Assembly (NCBI RefSeq): GCF_026262505.1
Contig: NC_067207.1
Location: 16,212,082-16,276,081 of the forward strand
Direction: 5' to 3'
DNA length: 64,000 bases
Source of the DNA: Trichomonas vaginalis G3
Taxonomy: Eukaryota; Parabasalia; Trichomonadida; Trichomonadidae
Shown: positions 20,411 through 28,753 of the stretch, in pieces
Layout of the letters: each line of letters begins with the position of its first letter
Position numbering within the stretch: the first letter of the stretch is position 1
The notes under the pieces: generated by a model
What the model was told of the DNA's origin: nothing
The model's database searches: none
What the model saw: the letters and a program-made list of their open reading frames with translations, nothing else
Program-made: the position numbers and the translations under genes

Positions 20411-21790
20411 GTGTTTGTTGTTATTGACGGAGCACGTATGACATATCTAGTGAAAGATTATGATGGAATACGAGACACAACAACACTTGTGTCAGTAGAT
20501 AGCAAGGAATTCAATAAGCTCATGAAGAGTATTTATGTAGGACGTATTGAGGAGAAGGATGTGAACGCACTGATGATTTATGAAGCGGGTCAGAACAAGA
20601 ACTATCTTATGAGGTCAGGCATGAGATTCTTTGACGAAAGAGATGACATTTACAGCTATTTCAGAGGATATGAGTATGAGGTACTGAATGAAGTAGATGA
20701 GAACGTTATTGAAGGATATTTGAAACATGTTCACGATGTCATATGTAATGAGGATGAAGAGCTTTATGAGTATGTTTTTGAACTGGTTCGCCTACATCGT
20801 TCAAAATCCTTGTGGAAAGACTGGAACAGTACTTTTGTTAATAGGAAAGCAAGGAACTGGTAAGAATGTACTTAGTAATGTTCTATGCGAGCTCATTAGC
20901 AACTACGCCAACAATAATATAACGGCAATAGAGAATGTGGTTGGTAGATTAATGCTGCTATTGAGAACATGAAGCTCATCGTATGCAATGAACTAAGCTC
21001 ATGCGATACGTCTAAGGTCATGAACCACGACGCACTAAAGTCAATAGTAACAGAGACTCAGTTGGACTTAAATCAGAAGTGTCAGCCAGTAAGAAAGATA
21101 GAGAATGTTTGTAATATCATCATGATATCTAACAACTTCAACTCAGTAAAGATTGACAAAGACGACAGAAGATTTGTTGTCATTGACGTAAGCAGCAGAT
21201 ACAAAGGAAATTACGAATATTTCTCAAATCTCATTGAAAGCTTTAATGAAGAGTTTTATTCAAACTTACTGACGTACTTCATGAAGAAAGATTTAAGTGA
21301 ATTTGATGTAAGGAAGATACCATTCACCAGGGCTAAACAAGAACTCATCGAAATGAACAAAACACCTTACCAAATGTTTTACGAGGAGTTCTATGAAAAG
21401 TTTGTATCCGGATGGAATTGTACAGAGTGCTACAGAAGATATAAAGAATTTGCGAAGGAGAATGAATTCTTTGCATGTAGTTCAAATGTATTTGGCGGCA
21501 AGATGAGAGAATTTGTGAAAAGAAGTAGAAAGCGAGACGGTTCTGCAAGAAGTTATATTTACGAAGCAAGTATGATATTAGAAGGTCGTGGAAAGAAAGA
21601 AACAGTGAATTATGAGGAAGTGCTTGAAAAATTCATGGAGTACATGGGAAGCAATATAACATACAACAAAGACATATACAGTGAGTTTAAGTACTACTGT
21701 GAACAGCATGAGATTGAAGTAATGAGGAAAGGAGACTTTGAAACGCTTATGAAAGACAGTGAGGAGGTCATACATGCAATAATGAAATAG
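20411..21790 (+). pseudogene. SF3 helicase gene, right-arm copy (broken)
   Basis: Counterpart of 8162-9382 with a longer N-terminal part (VVIDGARMTYLVKDYDGIRD, then FNKLMKSIYVGRIEEKDV), which shows that the family protein is about 460 aa. It is broken in about two places. Downstream motifs (NELSSCD, DDRRFVVIDV) match the left copy. Confidence 0.8.
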
Positions 21791-22125
21791 TTCATGAGAA
21801 CAGTGAGGAGGTCATACATGCAATAATGAAATAGTTCATGAGAACAGTGAGGAGGTCATACATGCAATAATGAAATAGTTCATGAGAACAGTGAGGAGGT
21901 CATACATGCAATAATGAAATAGTTCATGAGAACAGTGAGGAGGTCATACATGCAATAATGAAATAGTTCATGAGAACAGTGAGGAGGTCATACATGCAAT
22001 AATGAAATAGTTCATGAGAACAGTGAGGAGGTCATACATGCAATAATGAAATAGTTCATGAGAACAGTGAGGAGGTCATACATGCAATAATGAAATAGTT
22101 CATGAGAACAGTGAGGAGGTCATAA
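21768..22125 (+). repeat. 44-bp tandem array, right arm (about 8 copies)
   Basis: The unit is GAGGTCATACATGCAATAATG plus AAATAGTTCATGAGAACAGTG, with period 44 bp (CATACATG at 21769 and 21813). The first unit is within the helicase stop region: the frame reads through GEE/VIHAIMK into the array before ending. Confidence 0.9.
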
Positions 22126-22531
22126 ACTTTGCCATGGTCTCTGTCCCTAGTAGTTTTCATTATCTCACAGAGTTAATGAAAGTCATACTTTCTATCAGAT
22201 GAAGCATGCAGATGAACATAATGAAAGTTAGTGAGTTTGCCACGAGTTATGAATAAAATATTGGCATATTAGATGAGATAGCTGATGAAACAGATGAAGA
22301 TAAATTAAATCTTGGACTTTGCCACACTCTGTCCCTAGTTCCTCAAAATCCTTGACAACGTTGCTTAGAAATTTTGGTTCAAAACCTCATCTGATTTTAA
22401 TCTGTTATGCTACCTGTTAAGTTTCGCGAGATTATAAATGTCATGGAGTTATATAAAAAAGAGGGACAGCTAGGGACATTGGAAGTACTTGTAAGGCTAT
22501 CTGTTAAGATTGCATGAAATACTAAAAAGTC

Positions 22532-22810
22532 ATGAAATCCATTATCGCTGTGCTAGCTTCACCTTTGATTGAAATGACGACTAAAGTCACTGAAGCAATG
22601 AAACAAAAGTTTTTGGTAGAATACATTAAATCAGGAACAATTCCAGAAGGTTTTTACATTCATACTATGAAGGATGGTAGAGTTCAGTTTAGAAAGATAA
22701 AGCAACCATTAGATAGAGAAGGAATTTTGAGAAAGATTAAACTTCATGAGGACAACATTGCTAAACTTAGGAAGAAGTTAGAAGAGTTGGAGAAAGGAAG
22801 AGAGTTATAA
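22532..22810 (+). CDS. 92-aa coiled-coil small protein (right arm)
   Basis: Identical in protein sequence to the left-arm copy 7269-7547; see there for features. Identity of both small genes between arms, against differences from the third copy at 481-1034, indicates that the arms are recent duplicates or are kept alike by gene conversion. Confidence 0.7.
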   Translation: MKSIIAVLASPLIEMTTKVTEAMKQKFLVEYIKSGTIPEGFYIHTMKDGRVQFRKIKQPLDREGILRKIKLHEDNIAKLRKKLEELEKGREL

Positions 22811-22976
22811 AGCAATGAATTCAACAGGGTGAAAAAACAGGTGAAAAAAGAGGTGAGATCTCACCACTTCACCTAAATTTATTTTTGTGCTATGTTTTCA
22901 TACATGTGAGGGTGGTGATATCATTAATTTTTAAGTTTATTTTGTATTTTTACTGAAAATTTTTATTTGGATGTAA

Positions 22977-23261
22977 ATGACAGAACAAAAGCAACTCATT
23001 CGAATTCCACAGTATAACAAACATACATTTAAACATTTATTCTTCCTTCCTGAGCATAACATGTTCTTTCAAATACATCCGAGACCAGTTGACTTTTCAT
23101 TGACTGTGTATAAAGATAGAAATAGTTATATCATTAAACCATACGATGACGAAGGTAAGTTATGTAAATTGTACGTTAAGAAGTTAGAGAAAGTTTATGG
23201 CTTCAATTATGACTACAATAGGGTTAACACTGATGATGAAGATATTGAGGAAAATTTATGA
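22977..23261 (+). CDS. 94-aa small protein (right arm)
   Basis: Identical to the left-arm protein at 6818-7102, with the same TGTAAATGACAG start context. The stop is followed directly by the terminal repeats (GAACATTAGTGAAGTCGTTAG). The 166 bp between it and the 92-aa gene hold the GATC-centred palindrome with flanking AGGTG/CACCT repeats. Confidence 0.75.
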   Translation: MTEQKQLIRIPQYNKHTFKHLFFLPEHNMFFQIHPRPVDFSLTVYKDRNSYIIKPYDDEGKLCKLYVKKLEKVYGFNYDYNRVNTDDEDIEENL

Positions 23262-23294
23262 GAACATTAGTGAAGTCGTTAGTGAGAACGATAG

Positions 23295-23632
23295 TGAGAA
23301 CGTTTATTTTTTACATTAGTGAGTTCGTTAGTGAGAACGTTTATTTTTTACATTAGTGAGTTCGTTAGTGAGAACGTTTATTTTTTACATTAGTGAGTTC
23401 GTTAGTGAGAACGTTTATTTTTTACATTAGTGAGTTCGTTAGTGAGAACGTTTATTTTTTACATTAGTGAGTTCGTTAGTGAGAACGTTTATTTTTTACA
23501 TTAGTGAGTTCGTTAGTGAGAACGTTTATTTTTTACATTAGTGAGTTCGTTAGTGAGAACGTTTATTTTTTACATTAGTGAGTTCGTTAGTGAGAACGTT
23601 TATTTTTTACATTAGTGAGTTCGTTAGTGAGG
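23295..23632 (+). repeat. 37-bp tandem array, right arm (about 9 copies)
   Basis: The unit AGTGAGAACGTTTATTTTTT, ACATTAGTGAGTTCGTT is repeated about nine times with no differences that I can see. The left arm has four. Confidence 0.95.
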
Positions 23633-23728
23633 TGAAGTGGGTGGTGGCTTTGTAAATATTTAAGGTTAAGTTAGTGTTGTCGTTTGTGTTGTAAAATATA
23701 CGTTAACGGTTTCGTAAAGTGTCAAACC

Positions 23729-23775
23729 GTTATCTTGGGTAAGGTGGAACGCAGTGCCACCATAACCAAGATAAC
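23729..23775 (+). repeat. Right terminal hairpin
   Basis: GTTATCTTGG, GTAAGGTGG, loop AACGCAGTG, CCACCATAA, CCAAGATAAC. It is followed by the end CATACTAAC and the target duplication. The loop core CGCAGTG is conserved in all four termini of this window. Confidence 0.9.
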
Positions 23776-23784
23776 CATACTAAC

Positions 23785-23791
23785 TGAATTA
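23785..23791. repeat. Target-site duplication, right copy (TGAATTA)
   Basis: Identical to 6461-6467. Confidence 0.85.
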
Positions 23792-24309
23792 CTCCTGCAA
23801 CTTCAAGTATAGCGCAAGCTTGGTATAATTTGCATTTGATTGTTTTCTGTCGGTCATTCCATCTTGATAAGAATGTTGTTACATGTAATATATTTAAGAA
23901 TTTTCTTTCCATAGCAATAAAGCAAACAAGAAGATCTTCGGTCATCTCAGTGAGTGAAATAAAACTAGTAATGGGAATATTTTGGGAAAGCGTGGTGTTT
24001 CTTTTAAAAAACCCAACGCTCGCGGCAAATCTGTAAAATTGCTGGTTTCACTTGATCTAGTCCAAGCCAAAGAAAATTATCATTATCAATTTTTGGTGCG
24101 CAACCAATAGTATCAAAAACGCTAAGGACATCCAAAAACCTTCGTTGTTTAAATCCCATTTGATCAGAAATTTCTTTGATGTTAAATGTATCTTGAAAAT
24201 TTGTTTGGCAATTTTTTAAAAAATGCATTACTGATGTTTTGAAATCTGTTGAATCACCTGAATCGATATCTCCACCATCCTGCTGATTAAAGGAAGTGGA
24301 ATGTTCCAT
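23785..24309 (-). pseudogene. 5' part of a host gene with two E2F-like winged-helix segments, interrupted by the element
   Basis: The start is the ATG at 24309, four bases downstream of an Inr-like TCATCT. The first segment has FNIKEISDQMGFKQRRFLDV, LSVFDTIGCAPK and NFLWLGL, which matches the E2F/DP pattern of an RRIYD-like helix, ...VLEGIGLI... and ...IQWLG. The second segment has SLTEMTEDLLVCF, LSRWNDRQKTIKCKLYQACA and ILEVAGVI. Two DNA-binding segments in one protein recall atypical E2F7/8-type repressors of S-phase genes. The two halves lie in frames offset by one base, meeting at a run of six T (about 24,005); this could be a real frameshift or an assembly error. The gene continues at 6467 beyond the inserted element. 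Nuclear role inferred. Confidence 0.6.
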
Positions 24310-24315
24310 AGATGA
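24310..24315 (-). promoter_or_regulatory. Inr-like element of the E2F-like gene
   Basis: TCATCT on the minus strand, directly before the start codon. Trichomonad core promoters use an initiator of the form TCA+1-pyrimidine-T/A a few bases upstream of the ATG. Confidence 0.6.
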
Positions 24316-24790
24316 ATTCTCAAAATTAAAATAATCGTAAATTTTTTTGAGAGAATAAGGTCAACTATTTGAATGTTATTGTATATGAAATTCTTAGCAT
24401 AATATTGTAAAAAATATAATAAAAATCAAAAGTCTCATCACACTTTTCAATGCTCGATTTTTACAAACTGTTTAAAAATGGAGCTTATATTGAAATAGTG
24501 TAGAGACTAAAAATTACCACAGACTATTTCAGAGGATTGAGTTGCCACTCAATCCTCTGAAAAGTCTGAGGTAATTTGCAAAATTGAAATTGATATTGAA
24601 TTTTTTGAAAATTAAATTAAGAAAGATGAAATTTTAAATTAGATTGCAAATGATGTAACTTATATGAAATATTTAAAAAGAAATTTGAAGAATTGATTTG
24701 TGAATAATTATTTCCAAAGCAAATATGAATGTTATTTAGGTCAGGTAAGTGGGGCTTCCAGGGGCTACACCCCTTCTAGCCCCTAAGAAA
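24316..24790. other. AT-rich spacer
   Basis: No gene. An inverted repeat (CAGAGGATTGAGTTGCCACTCAATCCTCTG) is centred near 24,545, with 13-bp arms. A short G+C-rich patch (GGGGCTTCCAGGGGCTACACCCC) lies near 24,755. Confidence 0.5.
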
Positions 24791-24794
24791 TTTT

Positions 24795-24963
24795 GAACGA
24801 TTTGCAAAGACAAATTGACAATTGCAATTTAAAGATTTTGAGAACCACCGAATTCATCTCCAATGCGGAGACCAAGGACGAGGCGGACCACTTCGTCGAT
24901 GAACTTCTCTCTCTGCACGTTCAGAGAGATAGAATTTGGAACACATTCAAGAAATTAGAATAA
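24795..24963 (+). pseudogene. Orphan coding tail, unrecognised
   Basis: One frame reads LQRQIDNCNLKILRTTEF, then NAETKDEADHFVDELLSL, then DRIWNTFKKLE and a stop. Composition and G+C content are gene-like against the surrounding AT-rich DNA. There is no start codon. It is probably the 3' end of a longer gene lost by rearrangement. Family not recognised. Confidence 0.45.
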
Positions 24964-25019
24964 AAAACTCATTTTTACTTATTTTTTTTGAAAAAAAGTT
25001 TTTTTAAATAAAATTAAAT

Positions 25020-25200
25020 TTTTATTCTGAGTCAAAGTTCGGGTCTTCTGCGTTATATGCAACGTAATTGAACCATATCTTGTATGGATGGTTCAAATCC
25101 GATGAAACTGAAATGGTTTCACCGGGGACTAATACCAAGTTTCCTTCCCAGTAGTCTTGACTATAGATACAAGGTGATGTGAATTTTGCATCCCTGGGAT
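25020..25200 (-). pseudogene. Orphan coding tail on the minus strand, unrecognised
   Basis: The frame reads DAKFTSPCIYSQDYWEGN, then LVLVPGETISVSSDLNHPYK, then IWFNYVAYNAEDPNFDSE and a TAA. The alternating hydrophobic pattern suggests a beta-strand protein. No 5' part is visible. It ends about 60 bp from the previous tail, in convergent orientation. Confidence 0.45.
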
Positions 25201-25271
25201 GGACGATACACCCAAAGTGTCACCTTTTTGGGATAACAAAAATTTATATATATGAGAGTTCTGCAAATCAT

Positions 25272-26189
25272 ATGCACAATATCTATTCTGCCTGACTTCT
25301 TGTATATAGGAGTCAGGCCGAATAGATATTGTGCATGTGGCAATATAAGTATTTCCGAGATTGCCATCGTGCGCTATAGTACACTACTTCTCCTTGGTCC
25401 TAGCTCGGTTCCAAGGATATCGGTGTTCAAGGATTTGGCAAGGTCCTTCTGAAGTCTCTCATTCGATGAGAGATTTCGGAAGAACCTTGCCTTAGAGTAT
25501 TCCAACTCTTGTTCTCTTGTCCCTGAATAGTCAGAAAAGCTATTTGACTACTTAAGGCAGAAATTATCGAGGTCCCTCATTTGATGAGAGGCCTCGGATA
25601 ATCTCTGCCTTAAAGTTGTACACTTGTAGTCCATCAGAATGTAAGTATACACGGATAGGACAGCTTTCTTCTGAAGTCTTAGATTTGATGAGAAGCCTCA
25701 GAAGAAAACTGTCCTATTTTATAATAGGAGGAGTTTCAGAAGCTCCAGAGCTCCCTTTCGTAAGGAATAGGAGCTTTGGAGCTCCTGGTTCGAAGATGTG
25801 CTTCGCATCTTTCATCAGCATAGGATATTTATCAACTGGGACTCTGTTGATGAAGACTCAGGAGCTCCAAAGCTCCCTTTCGTAAGGATTAGGAGCTTTG
25901 GAGCTCCTGGTTCGTAGATGGGCTTCGCATCTTTCATCAAAAGAGGCCCAAATGGTAAATATCCTCTGCTGATGAGCTTCAGGAGCTCCAAGGCTCCCTC
26001 TCGTAACGATTAGGAGCTTTGTAGCTCCTGAAGGTAAGGTAGGATTGCTCTGATCTCTAATCAGTAGATGCCATGCCTCATTATGGATCTACTGACAAGA
26101 GATCAAGAGCTCCAAGGACTCCCTTTTTAGCTAGTGGCATTCTCACCATTTAGTAGGATCGCTGATCCTACTAATGAAGTGATCACTTA
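25272..26189. repeat. Cluster of at least nine different stem-loops
   Basis: Long hairpins follow one another: 25272-25336 (ATGCACAATATCTATTC arm), 25391-25417, 25437-25491 (GGCAAGGT basal stem), 25552-25613 (TTAAGGCAG), 25655-25717 (ATAGGACAG), 25741-25785, 25860-25908 and 25981-26030 (AGGAGCTCC family with loop CTTTCGTAAGGATTA), 26051-26105 (TGATCTCT outer stem, CAGTAGAT inner stem), and 26151-26172 (TAGTAGGATC). Three of them (25437, 25552, 25655) share the apical part CTCATTTGATGAGA but have different basal stems, each paired. There is no spanning frame. This may be a structured RNA, or repeats selected for folding. Confidence 0.8.
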
Positions 26190-26595
26190 ATATACGTTTT
26201 GAATAAATTGAATTTTTTTACAAAAATTTAGTATTTTTTATAAACATCACATATATATTATAAATACGTAAATATATTCTTTAATTCAATAAATTCAATT
26301 AGGTTTCGGGCTGGGTATCCCAGCCCCAAGTATTCAATTTTATTCAATTTTTTTAGAATTTTGGGTTGGGGTACCCAGACCAAAACAAACTTTATATTTT
26401 GATGTGTAGATGCGTATGTGTACATCATTATTGCGTTATATATTATATTTTTAATGAAAAAAATCTGATTCAAAAAAAATTATCACTAATTAGTTGATAA
26501 TATAAAGAAAAAATATATAAATTGTATGTTTTGAGAGTATTTATCCACATTCACTCATATGAATTTCATTAAATAGTGTCTTTTTACTCCAAAAT
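26190..26595. other. AT-rich spacer with two G+C-rich palindromes
   Basis: GGGCTGGGTATCCCAGCCCC at about 26,309 and GGGTTGGGGTACCCAGACC at about 26,363 stand out. They resemble motifs at 80-150. No gene is seen. Confidence 0.5.
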
Positions 26596-27433
26596 TTATT
26601 TTGAATTATTGAAATCAAAGAAAAAAAAACTAGAAAAATTCCTCAAAATTTTTATTTTTAAAAAAATTTTGGATTTTATATTAAAAACTGACACCGGGAG
26701 GACGATAGGGCTGGGATTAGAGATACCCCGCTCACTTGGGAAAAATACGGATCTATAGTCTTGACCATTGCTAAAGAATATGCAAACCAATTCTTCGAAT
26801 ACAATTTCTTGTCCACTTTTGCGTTGGAAAATGACTCTTACACGGTCACCTGGAATGACTCCATCTTTTTTGTTGTCTTCATTCTGTAACGAAATAGTAC
26901 GAACGAGGAAATGGTTGACAATTTCAACTTGGAATTCGCAAGGAGTTGTGCAAAAAACCCAGGAGACATTTTCGGCTCCGTACTCGTCAGCTAGTTCATC
27001 CTGGTCATAGCTGTACGAGTACGGAGTGAAGTTTATGGCTGCACGGGCAAATTGAATTTGAATTGGGCTGCGTAAGGTAGGAAGCAACTGGTTGAAGAGT
27101 CGTTCTTGAAGTACTCTTACAAGAGTGGGACAATAGCGGACAAGTTCGTCTGCATATTGAATTGAATTCGAACAAATTTGTTCGAATTGGACTGTCGCCG
27201 AAACTAGTTGACCAAGAGCTGTAGAATACTCTGAGGTCTGTTCTATACTTTCTTCTATAGAAGAAGCCATGTATTCATCAGCTTTTGACTGCAATTGTTG
27301 GCGCAATTGGAAGTTAGATTGCTCGGGTCAAAGCGAGTCTTTGGAGTGTCATCTGGGACTGGGATGACCGTGGAGGATGACAATCCTCTTCCTGGATAGT
27401 TGAATCGGAATCGCTACTGTCTTGGTATGACAT
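26596..27433 (-). pseudogene. Unrecognised host-type gene, probably frameshifted and truncated
   Basis: The start ATG is at 27433 with an Inr-like TCATTT eight bases upstream, so this is a host-style promoter. The first part is MSYQDSSDSDSTIQEEDCH with a Ser/Pro-rich stretch. The main frame (27306 to 26596) is offset by one base from it and contains QTSEYSTALGQLVSATVQFE, CPTLVRVLQERLFNQLLPTL, FARAAINFTPYSYSYDQDEL, VSWVFCTTPCEFQVEIVNHF and GVIPGDRVRVIFQRKSGQ. The last of these could be a small beta-barrel. The C-terminal end overlaps a copy of the dispersed repeat also seen at 420-470 (26700-26745), so the natural 3' end is probably lost. An MCM-like N-terminal domain was considered but not supported. 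Confidence 0.5.
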
Positions 27434-27440
27434 TGAGCTA

Positions 27441-27446
27441 AAATGA
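27441..27446 (-). promoter_or_regulatory. Inr-like element (TCATTT)
   Basis: Fits the trichomonad initiator form TCA+1-Py-T/A, eight bases before the ATG at 27433. It supports that start. Confidence 0.55.
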
Positions 27447-27549
27447 AGTGAAAAAAACCGACCACTTTATTTTTTCAAATAAGAGTTTTTAAAACAGTTT
27501 TTGTTTTGTCAACGTAACCCATCTATTTTTTTATTTTATTTAATAGTTA

Positions 27550-27673
27550 CCGTTGGCAAACCGTTCCATCTCAAATATTGAATGAACTATAAAAGTTTTT
27601 TGTTTTCTATATATACTTTTTTGTCCAACGGTAAAACTTTTTACACAACGGTTTTTGAGAGTCGTCGCCGTTG
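27550..27673. promoter_or_regulatory. Cluster of four CAACGG (Myb-type) sites
   Basis: CAACGG or its complement CCGTTG lies at 27550-27555, 27626-27631, 27646-27651 and 27668-27673, within 124 bp between the host-type gene and the left edge of Polinton A. The core YAACNG is the classic Myb recognition sequence, and Myb proteins are known transcription regulators in trichomonads. Which side is controlled cannot be told. Confidence 0.45.
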
Positions 27674-27914
27674 ACTTTTTTGTAGAGCACTCAAATAGTA
27701 TAACTTTGTCCGGACAAGTAAGGGTCTATCGTCGCTACAGGAAAAGTTACAGCGTTCCAAGGAAGTATACTTTGAGAAGCCTTTTTCCCCTTATAGAATG
27801 AGATAGGACGGTTATTTTACAAAACTGACAACACTTTGACCGAGTAGTTTTTTGTGCTGAACAAAAAGTGTCATATAAACATCTGTCAAAAACCGCTTTT
27901 TAACTTCACTTAAA

Positions 27915-28733
27915 ATGCCACGTAAGCTACGTAAGAATATACGTAAGAGGAAGGAGCATTGAAACATCCAATAGTAAAACTGACACCACAACAACAGTTG
28001 CAACAAAAATGATGAATGACCCCACTATGTTGCAACAAATGTCAAGCAACCCTATGCTTTTAAACCGAGTTATTGGTGCACAGAGTGGTGGTTTAAGAGC
28101 GGCACTTTTAGCGAAAATGGAGGCTATGGTGGAGCTGCAGACGGAACAGCTTATAACCCTCAAAGTCAAATGAATTTGAGTTCACTCAAAAATCAAATAA
28201 CGGATGTCAAAAGTCAAACATAGACATACAGAAAAAATAAGTGAAAACGAAAGAAACTAGAATATGACAGACACACAAAGAAACTCAATGAGTTAAACGT
28301 AGAGAAAAAAAGAAAGAAAAGAACAACTGAAAGAACTAAGTACAGAGGAATATGCGAAAAAGTGTCAGAAAAGCAGCAGAAGTAGCAAAAATGGAACAAG
28401 ATGTTATAAATTTGAAAAACCATACTACTCAATATAAAGTACTGAAAGATGAAGAGATAAAACAAAAAGCCCTGAAGACATATATGGATAGCGATGAGTA
28501 TAAAAAAGAAGTTGAAGCAAATGTAAGGCAGAAAAACTTTTACAGTTGCAAAACCAAACCGTACAGTATGAAAACTTAGCACAAGAAAGTAAAAATAACG
28601 ACGCAGCCATGCAAAAGGCAATGAAAAGTGCAGAATATATAAAAGCTAATAATGACTGGTTAGATGCCCAAGCCAACGCTAAAGCAGCCCAACTTATAGG
28701 GTCAATTAAGGACAAAAATACAAGCGGATGAAG
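27915..28733 (+). pseudogene. Element A: small basic and coiled-coil proteins
   Basis: The first piece starts MPRKLRKNIRKRKEH, strongly basic like a nucleic-acid-binding core peptide. Further pieces read MMNDPTMLQQMSSNPMLLNR, a STI1-like short helix pattern, and a charged helical stretch with DEEIKQKALKTYMDSDEYKK and ANNDWLDAQANAKAAQL, a likely coiled coil. This part is broken in several places and cannot be assigned to one gene with certainty. Position at the left end, before the virion genes, fits a structural accessory protein. Confidence 0.45.
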
Positions 28734-28753
28734 ACAGTTCAAATGAAGCTTTA

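Larger units (their letters stand above)
6468..23784. mobile_element. 17.3-kb giant palindromic element with hairpin termini
   Basis: The ends are perfect inverted repeats (GTTAGTATGG at 6468-6477, CCATACTAAC at 23775-23784), flanked by a 7-bp duplication and lying inside a host reading frame. The whole element is two nearly identical arms, head to head, around a spacer of about 200 bp near 14,760. Order from each end inward: terminal hairpin, 37-bp tandem array, 94-aa gene, 92-aa gene, 44-bp array, SF3 helicase, possible primase, HNH endonuclease gene (opposite strand), GATC-palindrome array, CAACCG hairpin, 119-bp array, centre. The small genes are identical in the two arms, while array copy numbers differ strongly. 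No PolB, integrase, capsid or classical transposase gene was recognised. The insertion looks young: exact target duplication and near-identical arms. Some genes are whole in one arm and broken in the other. Confidence 0.85.

Noticed and set aside
26596-27433. MCM-type replication protein
   Set aside because: Only vague similarity of a helical N-terminal part; no Walker or zinc motif, so the gene was left unnamed.
28214-28742. Minus-strand hydrophobic frames in the first part of element A
   Set aside because: Phe/Leu-rich complements of lysine-rich coding on the plus strand, not membrane proteins.
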